A DNA stretch of 64,000 nt from Bos javanicus (lineage: Eukaryota > Chordata > Mammalia > Artiodactyla > Bovidae). The position numbers and the translations under genes were made by a program. Positions within the stretch are counted from its first letter, which is position 1, and each line of letters opens with the position of its first letter. The stretch is taken from the NCBI RefSeq assembly GCF_032452875.1, contig NC_083896.1, forward strand, positions 930,001-994,000, in the 5' to 3' direction. Below are positions 53,633-64,000 of this stretch, piece after piece. The notes under the pieces are model-generated. The model worked only from the letters and a program-made list of their open reading frames with translations, was not told where the DNA came from and did not search any database.

Positions 53633-54290
53633 AGTCATCTGAAATGGAGTTCTTCTGGTTGGATGTTGAAGGAAAGGGTAGTTTCTTCAGAAGATATAAT
53701 TAAAATGTTGATTTGAGCTGGCATGTTGGTTCATCCTCTACCCCTCTCCCAACACTATCCACAACCCCTTCCTCCATATGGTCCCTTACATTCACATTAA
53801 TCCACCCACAAAACAGCTTATCAGAATGAGATCCGAATATACCTGTGTCACTAAGTGAAGAAAGCAAGGCTAATGCAGCTTTGTAAGAAGCTGAGCCATT
53901 AGTATTTATATCCAGGTGCTCTGATTTAATATTCAGAACTCTGCCCACCACACCAGGATGCCCTTTGCACAAATGACTTTATCAGATTGACTGATGGTGT
54001 AGACTTCCTGGAGGAAAGTCAGAAATTATTCTATACAGTCCCCAAGCAGGCATAGGGCATCTGTAGCCCCACATCAGTGCACACAGCCAGCCAGGCCACC
54101 TCTCTTGGCTGAAGACAGATAGCATCTCACCTGAAATCCTGCAGGAAGGCAATGCTGGGCAGCCTCCTAGCAAACTAAGGACAACAGAGAGCCTCACCAT
54201 GTTCACGATGAAGAAAATCTGAGAACTCTCTGAAAGAACACCCAGGCTTCTTTGTATCAACAATGACATTGCTCAGCCAATAGAAACAGT
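53633..54290. other. Unassigned sequence
   Basis: Repeat-poor. Minus-strand frames at 53700-54269 have no domain support. Confidence 0.35.
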
Positions 54291-54326
54291 AAATATATAT
54301 ACAAATACATATGTATATGTATTGTA

Positions 54327-54388
54327 TAGATTATATATATACATTATATATAATATATATTATATAATGTATATATATATATAATCTA
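54327..54388. repeat. AT-rich near-palindrome (62 bp)
   Basis: Begins TAGATTATATATATACATTA and ends ATGTATATATATATATAATC TA (read across 54368-54388). The right arm has two extra TA units. It can form a long hairpin or cruciform. Confidence 0.9.
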
Positions 54389-54394
54389 TCTAAC

Positions 54395-55350
54395 CTTGGC
54401 CAAGTAAGTGCGATGGCTTCTGAGAGATGCATGGGATTCTCCCAAGCATTGCCTCAGAGGTGCAGATCTGTTTCCAGACTGGTTTCTTGAGAGTTTAACT
54501 TTGGTCCAAATGCCTTTCTCAGATTCGCAGACTGCCCAGAAGACTGTTCACTATAGCACTGAATTTTGACCTCTTTAGAGTTGGCAACTTCATTTTTGCT
54601 CTGTGTTTGGTTTTTATCACACACCCGAACACCAGCACATACACACACTTGCCCCTAGTGCTAGGAACTCCCATGCATTGACTATTACAAGCTCTGATTG
54701 CCATGCAAATAGAAAGAACACTCTAGTCCTCTCCTCACCCCCTATCCCTCCACGGCACCTCACAGTTGCATACCCAACTAACAGAAGAGAGGATTGGCTC
54801 AATGAAGAAAGCCAGAGCCAGTGAGAAAACCCAGATGACCCCCATCTACATTAATGAAGGAAACGACTATAGAGGTCCCTCCCATTATACACGCGGGACA
54901 CTGGGTTAGGCAGTGAGGATAACACACCTCTGTGTGGTGTAACACATCTTTGATGTTCACAGATTATTTAATTGCCCTGCATCCCCAATAGCAGACAAAC
55001 AGATCAACGAGAACTGGCAAAACTCCTTGAAAAATGGGCCATGGCCTTTCATCTCAGAAATTTCAAAGACCCTTTGCAAACATTCATTAGGCCCAACCCC
55101 ATTCCATAGGCAGTGGGTGGAAAACCCAACACAAACCATAAACTGAACTCTGTATCTCTTCCAGCCCAGTCACACAATCACCTCCTTCCAGTAGGATCAG
55201 AATAAGTATTTTGGTCTACTCATTTACTATTTCTTCTTTTCAGCCCTCAGGGGAGCTAGCCAGGTGCCATCTTTACAAGGAAACAGCTGTGTTCCTGCAG
55301 AGTGGCCTTCTTTTCTAAGGAGTGTACAATGATCTGCGGGAGAGTAGACA
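54395..55350. other. Unassigned ~950-bp sequence
   Basis: No named repeat or exon recognised. Confidence 0.35.
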
Positions 55351-55354
55351 CAAC

Positions 55355-55533
55355 GAGAAAAAGTAGCAGACACCAACGACTATGTATAAAATAGGCAAAC
55401 AACAAGGTCCTACAGCACAGCACAGGGAAATATAGTCAATATCCTGTAATAAATGATATGGAAAAGAATATGAAAAAGTATATATATGTGTGTGTACATG
55501 TATATACATACAACATTATAAATCAATTATGTT
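55355..55533 (+). mobile_element. L1 3' end, tail displaced by BovB
   Basis: GGTCCTACAGCACAGCACAG, ATATAGTCAATATCCTG and CATTATAAATCAATTATG. The A-rich tail expected next appears only at ~57046-57070, after the BovB. Confidence 0.8.
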
Positions 55534-55534
55534 C

Positions 55535-57045
55535 TTGTTGTTTAGTCACTCACTTGTGTCTGACTCTGCAACCCCATGGACTACAGCATGCCAGGCTACC
55601 CTGTCTATCACCAACTCCCAGAGTTTACCCAAACTCATGTTGATTGAGTCAGTGATGCCACCCAACCATCTTGTCTTCTGTCATCCCCTTCTCCTCCTGC
55701 CCTCAGTCTTTCCCAGCATCAAGGCCTTTTCCAGTGAGTCAGTTCTTCCCAGCAGATAGCCAAAGTTTTGGAGTTTCAGCTTTACCATCAGTCCTTCCAA
55801 TGAATATGGAGGATTGATTTCCTTGAGGATTGATTGCTTGGATTTCCTTGCAGTCCAAGGGACTCTCAAGAGTCTTCTCCAATGCTACAGTTTGAAAGCA
55901 TCAATTTTTGGGCACTCAGCCTTCTTTATGGTCCATACATGATTACTGGAAAAACCAAAGCCTTGACTATACAGACTTTGTTGGTAAAGTAACATCTCTG
56001 ATTTTTAATATGCTGTCTAGGTTGGTCATAGCTTTTCTTCCAAGAAGCAAGTGTCTTTTAATTTCATGGCTGCAGTTATCATCCATAGCGATTTTGGAGC
56101 CCAAGAAAATAAAGTCTGTTTGTATTGTTTCCCCATCTGTTTGCCATGAAATGATAGGACTGTATGCCATGATCTTCGTTTTTTGAACGTTGAGGTTTAA
56201 ACCAGCTTTTTCACTTTCCTCTTTCACCTTCATCAAGAAGTTCTTCAGTTTCATTTCACTTTCTACCATAAGGGTGGTGTCATCTGCATATCTGAGGTTA
56301 TTGATGTTTCTCCCAGCAATCTTGATTCCAGCCTGTGCTTTATCCAGCCTGTCATTTTGCATGATATACTCTGCAGATAAGTTAAATAAGCAGAGTGACA
56401 ATATACAGCCTTGATGTAATCCTTTCCCAGTTTTGAACCAGTCCATTGTTCCATGTTCAGTTCTATCTGTTTCTTCTTGACCTGTACACAGATTTCTCAA
56501 GAGGCAGGTCAGGTGGTCTAATATGTCCATCTCTAAGAATTTCCCAGTTTGTTCTGATCCACACAGTCAAAGGCTTTAGCATAGTCAGTGAAGCAGAAGT
56601 AGATGTTTATCTGGAATTCTCTTGCTTTTTCGATGATTCAACAGATGTTGGCAATTTGATTTCTGATTCCTCTGCCTTTTCTAAATCCAGCTTGAACATA
56701 TGGAAGTTCTCGGTTCATGTACTGTTGAAGCCTAGATTGAAGGATTTTGAGTATTACCTTGCTAGCATGTGAAATGAGTGCAATTGTGCAGCAGTTTGAA
56801 CATTCTTTGGCATTGCCTTTCTTTGGAATTGGAACGAAACTGACCTTTTCCAGTCCTGTGGCCACTGTTCAGTTTTCCAAATATGTTGGCATATTGAGTG
56901 CACTTTCACAGCATCATCTTTTAGGATTTGGAATAGCTCAACTGGAATTCCATCACCTCCACTAGCTTTATTCGTAATGATGCTTCCTAAGGCCCGCTTG
57001 ACTTCGCACTCCAGGATATCTGGCTTTAGGTGAGTGATCACAGCT
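55535..57045 (-). mobile_element. BovB LINE, 1.5-kb 3' half with RT domain
   Basis: Inverted copy from the tail to the start of the RT region. The YADD motif is encoded at 56279-56290 (minus). Open pieces at 55967-56530 and 56638-56865 show most RT blocks, broken by shifts and stops. It sits in the tail of a plus-strand L1. Confidence 0.95.
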
Positions 57046-57257
57046 TTGATTAAAAAAGAAAAAAAAAACTTTTAAACAGAGTAGCACAGACTGAGGTGAG
57101 TCTCTGGCTTTTATCTTCAGAGCATTTGTTCACCCCCCAAGGCTAAAGAAGCATCAATCTCACCACACTCCATATATTCTATTTCTCATAGTAAGTAGCT
57201 TGTTTTGAGTGCCTACTGTGTTTTGCACAGTGCTTTGCACACTTCATTCCATTTTCT

Positions 57258-57515
57258 GGTTAAGAGATTACCTCTGGAATCAGAAAGATGTGGGTGCATG
57301 CATTTTCCTCACAAAATAGCTATAGCTAAAATAGGTATTTGACCTTAAACAAGATTAATTGCCCTTGGAGCCTCAGTTTCTTCATCTGTAAAATGGAAAT
57401 AATAATCCTATCAATCACAAAGAGTTGTTGTGAGAATTAGATGAGTAAACTCATGTGAAGCAGTTAACATATGCCCAGCACCATTTAAATGCTCGATAAA
57501 TATTAACCAATATTA
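57258..57515 (+). mobile_element. MIR, nearly full
   Basis: TGGAATCAGAAAGATGTGGG, CCTCAGTTTCTTCATCTG and GCTCGATAAATATTAACC follow the sense MIR from the tRNA-related part to the end. Confidence 0.88.
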
Positions 57516-57556
57516 AAGTTCACCACAACACCATGAAACAAGTATCTGAGACCACT

Positions 57557-57693
57557 TAGACTTCCTAGGTGGCACAGTGGTAAAGAATCCACCTGCCAAT
57601 GCAGGAGACACAAGAGATGTGAGTTCAATCCCTGGGTCGGGAAAATCCCCTGGAGAAGGAAATGACAACCCACTCCAGGATTCTTGCCTGGAA
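57557..57693 (+). mobile_element. Bov-tA SINE, 3'-truncated
   Basis: AGACTTCCTAGGTGGCACAG to CCAGGATTCTTGCCTGG. Confidence 0.88.
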
Positions 57694-58055
57694 GATAACA
57701 CCATAAACCAAATCCAGCCCAAAGGGAAGCATGATAAAACCCATCAGGACCTTCCCTCTAAGGACTAGGTTGGGCCAACAGAAGCTGGTCTATTGATGAC
57801 ATTTATATAATTTTCCCTTTGCCCTTTCCCCTTTGAAACAGACTGGGTGAGCATTCCTAGAGCTAGTCAGAGTCTGTGCTAATCCCTGGGCTGCATTATG
57901 AACTAGCCTTGCCCTCGTGTTGTTTACAGTCCATTGATACTCAAAAGCTCTAATGCTCAGAGTCTCTGGCCTCAAAGCTCTTGTTCTCAGATGGATCCTC
58001 AGGACCTGTAAAGGCATTTGGGTTTGGTGGTGTAGGCTGAGACTTAGATCAAATG
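57694..58055. other. Unassigned sequence
   Basis: Nothing recognised. Confidence 0.35.
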
Positions 58056-58059
58056 AGAC

Positions 58060-58395
58060 CTGAGTTCAAACTCCATCACTTCCCAATTAAGCTATCTTGA
58101 ACAAATGTCTTAACCTCCCTGAGTCCTTCTCATCTGCAAGGTGTTGATGGCAATCTCATTAGCTACATGTGGTTGCTGGGAGAACTGAATGAGGTCATGT
58201 AGAGTATTTTATATGCCATTTGCCACTGATTGGAGTAGGAAATGGCAACCCACTCCAGTATTCTTGCCCGGAAAATTCCATGGACAGAAGAACCTGGGGG
58301 TTGCAGTCTATGGGGCTGCAAGGAGTCGGACACGACTGAGGGACTGAGCATGCACACCACATGCCTGCTGTCAATAAATGGTAGCTGTTATTGCT
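58060..58395 (+). mobile_element. MIR split by a SINE
   Basis: GTTCAAACTCCATCACTTCCC, GTCTTAACCTCCCTGAGTCC before, and GTCAATAAATGGTAGCTG after the SINE at 58225. Confidence 0.8.
58225..58352 (+). mobile_element. Bov-A SINE monomer in MIR
   Basis: CACTGATTGGAGTAGGAAATG to GACACGACTGAGGGACTG. Confidence 0.88.
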
Positions 58396-58439
58396 AATAA
58401 GAATGATTTTGATCCCCTAACTGTGAATCTCTTTGGAAA

Positions 58440-58660
58440 GAAGTAAGGCCCACTGGAAGACACAGACCTAGGTGTCAGGGAGTCCCAAGTATAGTCTCCA
58501 GCTGCATCTTCAGATGCGTGTCAATCTTACGACCTCAGTCTCACCAGATGCAGAATAGGAACAACACTTGCTGCCTCCTAGAGCTCTTGTCAGGATATAT
58601 TAATTTTTTTTTGCAAGACCCCTTGAAGCTGAAAGTGCTGACTAAATATTTCAAGATAGA
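58440..58660 (+). mobile_element. MIR, diverged
   Basis: ACCTCAGTCTCACCAGATG and GCTGACTAAATATTTCAAG fit the sense MIR with many changes. Confidence 0.5.
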
Positions 58661-58684
58661 AAATTGAAAAGTATAACATTTGTA

Positions 58685-59155
58685 ATAAATAAAGAAGATG
58701 TGGTACATATATACAATGGAATATTACATTAAAAAGAATGAAACAATGCCATTGCAGCAACATGGACCGACCTAGAGATTGTCATACTAGTGAAATAAGT
58801 CAGACGGAGAAGCATCACTTGACATCCCTCATATGAGGAATCTAAAAAGAATTGATACAAATGAACTTGTTTACAAAACAGAAACAGACTCACAGATTTA
58901 GAGAATGAACTTACGGCTGCCAGGGGAAGGATGGGGGGAAGAGATAGTTAGGGAGTTTGGGATGGGCATGTATACACTGCTATATTTAAAATGGGTAACC
59001 AACAAAGACCTACTTAGCACCCAAAGTTATGTGGCAGCCTGGATGGGAGGGGAGTTTAGGGGAAAACGGATACATGTATATGTATGGCTGAGTCCCTTTG
59101 CTGTCCACCTAAAATGATCACAACATTGTTAATCAGCTATCCTCCAATACAAAAT
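58685..59155 (+). mobile_element. Ruminant L1 3' end, tail split by a SINE
   Basis: GAAGATGTGGTACATATATAC to AATCAGCTATCCTCCAATAC. The tail resumes at ~59373 (AATAAAAGTTTAATAATAC). Confidence 0.9.
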
Positions 59156-59372
59156 GCTGCGCTAAATCACCTCAGTCACGTCCAACTCTTTGTGGATGTG
59201 GACTGTAGCCCGCCAGGCTCCTCTGTCCGTGGGATTCTCCAGGCAAGAACACTGGAGAGGGTTGCTATGCTCTCCTCCAGGGGGGTCTTCCCAACCCAGA
59301 GACTGAACCTGTGTCTCTTATGCCTCCTGGAAGGCAAGTTCTTTATCACTAGCCCCACCTGGGAAGACCCCG
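59156..59372 (-). mobile_element. Bov-tA SINE in the L1 tail
   Basis: Exact 9-bp duplication ATACAAAAT at 59147-59155 and 59373-59381. Confidence 0.93.
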
Positions 59373-59591
59373 ATACAAAATAAAAGTTTAATAATACAAA
59401 GGAATCTTTCTGGAATGAGCAGTGCCTTTTTAAAAAAAAAAAAAGTATGTCATTTCTACCAAAACATTTCTAGGCAAACATCTCTAGGCAAAACATCAAA
59501 CTGGTTCCTGAACCTTGTCACCAGGGATATAGCCCCTGCAGCAACATCCCTCTTTGACTAATGCTAAGTGAGATCAATTCAAATAACACCA

Positions 59592-59799
59592 CAATCTTCC
59601 CTGGTGGCTCAGATTGTAAAGAATCTGCTGCAGTAAGGAGACACAGGTTAGATCCTTGGCTCTGGAAGAACCCCTGGAGAAGGAAATGGCAATCCACTTC
59701 AGAATTCTTATCTGGAGAATCCTATGGACTGAGGAGCCTGGCAGGTTAGAGTCCATGGGTTTGCAAAGAGTCAGATACGGCTGAGCGACTAACAACATA
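59592..59799 (+). mobile_element. Bov-tA SINE
   Basis: TCTTCCCTGGTGGCTCAG head to GCTGAGCGACTAACAAC. Confidence 0.92.
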
Positions 59800-60030
59800 T
59801 GACACACTGCCATCCATCACTCACTTCCAGCTCAGGTGGGCAATGAGTGTTTCAAACAAAACTTTTTTCAATGTGCTTTCAATTTTTTGGCAAAAATAGA
59901 GTACACATGCATCGTAATATACCCAAGGCCATATTGCAGTAAGTTCTCTATTCAGTCAAGTTTATCCAGAGAAACAAGACAAACAGGGATGCCTAAAAAG
60001 AGAGAATTTGCTCACATGATTATGGAGGCT

Positions 60031-60304
60031 TGCTGCTGCTGCTGCTAAGTCGCTTCAGTCGTGTCCAACTCTGTGACCCCATAGACGGCAGCCCACCAGG
60101 CTCCCCCATCCCTGGGATTCTCCAGGCAAGAACACTGGAGTGGGTTGCCACTTCCTTTTCCAATGCATGAAAGTGAAAAGTGAAAGTGAAGTCGCTCAGT
60201 CGTGTCCGACTTGTTGCAACCCCATGGACTGCAGCCTACCAGGCTCCTCCATCCATGGGATTTTCCAGGCAAGAGTACTGGAGTGGGGTGCCATCGCCTT
60301 CTCC
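60031..60304 (-). mobile_element. Bov-A2 dimeric SINE
   Basis: Inverted complete dimer, starting (CTG)n and with the GAAAAGTGAAAGTGAAGTCGC linker. Nearly identical in layout to the copy at 10697. Confidence 0.93.
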
Positions 60305-60424
60305 GAAACCCCAAATCTAAAGGGAGGGCTGGCAGTCTGGAGATCCAAAGAGTTACAGTTCAAGCCTGGAGGCCATCTGCTGACAGAATTCCCCCTTCTC
60401 TCAGAAAGACTTTCAACTAATTGG

Positions 60425-60625
60425 AAGAGGGTAAAGAACCCACCTGCCAATTCAGGAGACTTAAGAGACATTGGTTCAATCCTTGAGTCAGGCAAATCCT
60501 CTGGAGGAGGGCACAGCAACCCACTCCAGTATTCTTGCCTGGAGAATCCCATGGACAGAGGAACCTGGCGGGCTACAGTCCATGGGGTCGCAGAGTCAGA
60601 CATCACTGAGCGACTAAGCATGCAC
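60425..60625 (+). mobile_element. Bov-tA SINE
   Basis: AGAGGGTAAAGAACCCACC to CACTGAGCGACTAAGCATG. The first ~20 bp of the head are absent. Confidence 0.9.
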
Positions 60626-60680
60626 GCACCCACATTATGGAGGGTACTCTGCTCTACTTAAAGTTCACTGATTTAAATGT

Positions 60681-60782
60681 TGTCATCACCTGAAAAAGCT
60701 CTTCAGATTCTCCAGGGTGAGGCCCAGCAATCTGCTTTTGAAAAGCCTTTCAGGGGATTCTGACACACGCTCAAGACCACTG
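60681..60782 (+). mobile_element. MER20 DNA transposon fragment
   Basis: GGCCCAGCAATCTGCTTTTG, CCTTTCAGGGGATTCTGAC and ACACGCTCAAGACCACTGG are the last ~100 bp of MER20. Confidence 0.75.
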
Positions 60783-60954
60783 GCCTAAAAGCAGAAACAA
60801 GTCCAAAAGGTGCCTTAGGAAGCAAGCTCCTAGGTCCCCAGCATTCTGCTCATTTTCCAGATACACTCTGAACCATCTAGTGAATGCCTATGAGATTCCA
60901 CCTATGAGATTTCAGGGTTGGTTTCTCAGCAAACCAGAGTTTTTCAAAATGTGA

Positions 60955-61240
60955 ATCCCACTTGCTATATACCAGGTACTCTTCTAAAGTGCTTTAATGA
61001 CATGCGTTCAATTTCATTTAAAGTGATTTTCTCCCCTAAGTTTGTAGTATTTATCTTTCTGAAGACAATATGGCTTAAAACTGCACTAAGACATTTGGAA
61101 CACCCCCTATCAGCTCCTTTCATCCTTATAAATCCTTATAAATCCCATGATTATTATTGTCACTATTTCAAAGATCAGAAAACTGAGACGCAAAGAAATG
61201 ACATTTTCAGGGAACCTGGCACCAGAGTCAAACCCCCACC
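60955..61240 (-). mobile_element. MIR
   Basis: CAGGTACTCTTCTAAAGTGC, CACTATTTCAAAGATCAG and AAACTGAGACGCAAAG in inverted order, with an unassigned insert in the middle. Confidence 0.6.
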
Positions 61241-61999
61241 ACCGGTGAAGCCTTCTCTTAACTTACGAGCTGCTTGGGCCTCAGTCCTGAAGGCTGACTG
61301 GACCCACGGTGGACTGAGGTGTCCTTCAGGGACCATCTAGCTTCACTGGCGCCCGCTGGCTGTGGCTCGATGGGTGTGTTTGCTTCCAGAGTAATTCCCC
61401 CAGGGCCTGCAAGCCCTCACAGGTGTGCTGCCAGCATCACTAAAGCAAGTAATTTGGTCAAACTATTTTAGCAGCTCCCACCTACACTGACCTAAGAGGT
61501 CAAGGGAATTGTGGATTGCTTTTAGAGTTTGCATTGGCCCCACTTTCCAACTTTGTAGAGTGTGGGACAAAATATTAACTATTAAGCTAATATTTAGTAG
61601 TATTTAGTACAAAGCATAAGCAATCACCAAGGACTGTTCCCACTAACCAAGAGGTCTGGTTCATGGAAAATTACCATATGTCTTATCCATGGATAGTTAA
61701 TTGAGAAAAATTCCAGAATCATAAAGCATATATTCTGGAGATTTGAAAGAGACCTTCTGATTTAAGTCAACACACCTTCCCTGGGTCATCTTCCCTGGAT
61801 CATGGTCTTGGTCAGTCATTCATTCAGACATTAACTGATGGGAATCCATCCAACAGTTGTCCATTCCATGTCAGATACTAGAAAGGTCTTCATTCTTATG
61901 GGCCAAGGGCTATCTCTCTGAAGCCTCATCCTTTGACCCCTAGGTTTAATCTGTCCTTCACTGTACCCTCAGGTGCCTGCAAACAGTGAGCGCGCCATC
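61241..61999. other. Unassigned sequence
   Basis: CCACCACCGGTGAAGCC near 61237 and the 140-codon frame at 60918-61340 give no recognisable protein; that frame begins inside MIR. Confidence 0.35.
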
Positions 62000-62225
62000 C
62001 CCAAGCCTTCCTTCCAGCTTTCATCTCTGCCATTCCTTCCACCAGCCGAGCGTCATCTCCAAGCTCAGCCCAGTTTTGTCTGTGTCCCTCTTAACGTGTG
62101 GCAACCAAAACTGAGCCCATATTCCAGGACAGGTCTGATCAAGAAGAAGAACAAAGCAATCCCCTCCCAGCTGATGGACTGGGATACAAATACAGTTAAT
62201 GCCATCATGATGTGTCTTTATAGGC
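62000..62225 (+). mobile_element. L3/CR1-like LINE fragment
   Basis: GTGGCAACCAAAACTGAGCC, ATATTCCAGGACAGGTCTGAT and CCATCATGATGTG resemble the CR1/L3 3' region. Diverged, so family-level only. Confidence 0.4.
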
Positions 62226-62244
62226 ACAGAAACAGAGTTCATTT

Positions 62245-62371
62245 TTTTTAAACTATTTTTTTGGCCATACAGCGTGACAGGCAAGATCCTGGTTCCCCAA
62301 TCAGGGTTCAAACCTGTGCCCCCTGCAATAAAGGCATGGAGCCTTAACAACTGGACCACCAGGGAGGTCCC
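62245..62371 (-). mobile_element. CHR-type SINE
   Basis: Inverted short form. Exact 12-bp duplication CAGAGTTCATTT at 62233-62244 and 62372-62383. Confidence 0.93.
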
Positions 62372-62383
62372 CAGAGTTCATTT

Positions 62384-63655
62384 CTGAATACACACATATA
62401 AATAAACTCTAAATACCAGGAGTCTATTAAATGATCAAAAACATTTTTAAATACTCAAAAAAACTTTTTTTAACAATTTAAAAACACATGGCTTTTCCTC
62501 ACTCCTCCCATACTCCTCTCTGTCTTCCATTTCAGTTAGCATCATGAGCGTGGCAGCAGCTAGTTGAAAGATTCTTGGATTTCAGAGGCCCTCAGGGCCA
62601 TGACAGGAGCTGCCCCAAGTCCTCCTGCCTGAACCCAGGGATGTCCCTCCCCACTGGGGTACTGGGCTGGGAGGCAGGATCTGCCTTACTTTGTGACACA
62701 CAGTAATGACTTTGTGTAGATGAAGCAGCCACAGGACTCAGCCTCCAGGAGCAGGCCCTGAGCGCAGACCTCCTGGGCACTTGCTCAGCCACTTTGTAAA
62801 GGCAGAGTCCAGGGAAGAGGTGAAGGGAAGGAGCATGTGCTGAGCTCTAGTGTACGGCAGGCTCTGTGGGGCTTCTGTGCCTTCTGTCTCCTAGATCCCC
62901 CCTCACCTCTGAGGGGTGCATGTTGTCCTCAAAGGGCTTAAATTGGCATGTAAGGCCAAGGCCCTGCAGCTGGTTGGAAGCAGGTGGCATGAGAACCCTG
63001 CTGCCCAAGGTCACGTATTCCTACGACAGGCCCACCAGGGAGACCAGGTGGTCAGCACTCCCCATGGCAGCCTGCGCTGAACCTCGTGCTCTGTGAGATG
63101 AGGCTGGGGCGTTTAGTGGGAACCACCAAACAGGCCCCTTCTCAGGAGCAGAGGCCCCGAGACCCAGGAATCCCAGGACCCAACAGGGTCTCAGAGGTCC
63201 CTGCCCTCTAATAAGTCACTTTTCTCCCCACCTTGGGAAATGGGTCCTCGGCTGGCTCACAGATGTCTGGGTTTTCTCTGTGGCCTGGGAAAAGCTTGCA
63301 CCACTACAAAGTTAATCAGTGCATGTTAATTAACAACAATGAGCCTTTTTCTCTCCCCCTACCCACCCCTTTGCACTTAGTGAAATGCCTGGTATTAAGC
63401 AGATTATTCACGATACCTAAAACTGCCACTTTTCAAGTCAGGTCATTCTGAGGGTATGTTCCAAGAAGGTGGATAAGAGAGATTCAAATCACTTTTAGGA
63501 GGTCTTCAGACTCCCAAGGTATTAAAGGTCTCTTGTGGGTCCAGCCTGGTGGTTATAATGTCTCTTGTCTGCATGGGGAGCTAATTTGCAGTTAAATAAG
63601 TTAAGAGGGGCATCTCCCAGTGTGTTCCAAGGAAAAAATACCATTAATCATGATG
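62384..63655. other. Unassigned ~1.3-kb sequence
   Basis: Moderately GC-rich from 62570 to 63240. No exon or repeat recognised. Confidence 0.35.
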
Positions 63656-63659
63656 GGTA

Positions 63660-63850
63660 CTTACATGGGGCCTTTAATCTGTGCCTCTCAAAGTATCTTA
63701 ATCACCATTAATTATACCTCCCAGTATACCCTGAGGCAGGTGAAAACTAATATACCCATTTTACAAGTGAATAAAGGACTATCTGGGGAGGAGGAGTAAA
63801 TTATCTGGGGCCACACATAAGCCAGTGGCAGAGTAAGCAATTTCAGCCGC
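63660..63850 (-). mobile_element. MIR
   Basis: ACCCATTTTACAAGTGAATA and GGGCCACACATAAGCCAGTGG follow the inverted MIR. Confidence 0.7.
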
Positions 63851-64000
63851 AGGTCAGGACCTAGGCTACCCTGTTTTCATTGGCGCTTCCCTCTGAAGGA
63901 CTGGGCTCTGGGAGAGAATCAAAGATGCTATTGTGGTACCACTTCTAAGGGCCAATGAAATTGATCACTCTTAAAAAAGAAAAGTACCCTGTTTATGGAA

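Noticed and set aside
1..64000. A novel defence, biosynthetic or other multi-gene system
   Set aside because: The window is transposon-dense mammalian DNA. No gene cluster, operon-like layout or conserved unknown protein set could be supported.

Overview
This window looks like nuclear DNA from a bovid ruminant (cattle or a close relative), from a gene-poor intergenic or intronic stretch. The evidence is the repeats: BovB (RTE-type LINE) copies, Bov-tA and Bov-A2 SINEs, tRNA-Glu-derived CHR-type SINEs, ruminant L1 3' ends, and a bovine-type ERV solo LTR. Older mammalian repeats (MIR, L2, HAL1, MaLR/ERVL LTRs, MER1, MER20) fill much of the rest. Repeat families were named by eye from remembered consensus sequences. 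Boundaries are accurate to a few bases where a target-site duplication (TSD) is stated and to tens of bases otherwise.

I found no complete, recognisable protein-coding gene, no tRNA or rRNA gene, no CRISPR array and no prokaryotic-type system. Nearly all open frames of 60-230 codons lie in repeats, often antisense to BovB or inside SINEs. The best hints of host function are two CpG-rich, promoter-like segments (about 14.34-14.90 kb and 51.52-51.85 kb). The first contains a perfect CArG box and three CAGCTG E-boxes. There is also a weak candidate exon at 34.02-34.15 kb on the minus strand.

Layout: 0-7 kb has the ERV solo LTR, SINEs, an ERV LTR with an internal 3' remnant, and a HAL1 block. 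7-14 kb has MIR/L2 and SINEs, plus an L1 whose two parts are inverted relative to each other. 14-15.3 kb is the first CpG-rich segment. 16-26 kb has an LTR, DNA transposons, SINEs and a BovB 3' end. 26-28.4 kb has a BovB reverse-transcriptase fragment, a MaLR LTR and a 180-bp almost pure G array. 32-37 kb has LTRs, L1 3' ends, and a MaLR LTR that carries a 31-copy 10-bp minisatellite and two SINEs. 38-48 kb is BovB-rich and includes a composite BovB with lost endonuclease and 3' segments and nested insertions. 50-57 kb has L1, the second CpG-rich segment and three minus-strand BovB copies. 57-64 kb has MIR, L1, SINEs, MER20 and mostly unassigned sequence.

The elements do not form a pathway. 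They form a layered insertion record in which nesting and TSDs give relative order: SINEs lie inside LTRs, L1 and MIR; BovB lies inside an L1 tail; L1 lies inside a BovB-region block; MER1 lies inside L2.
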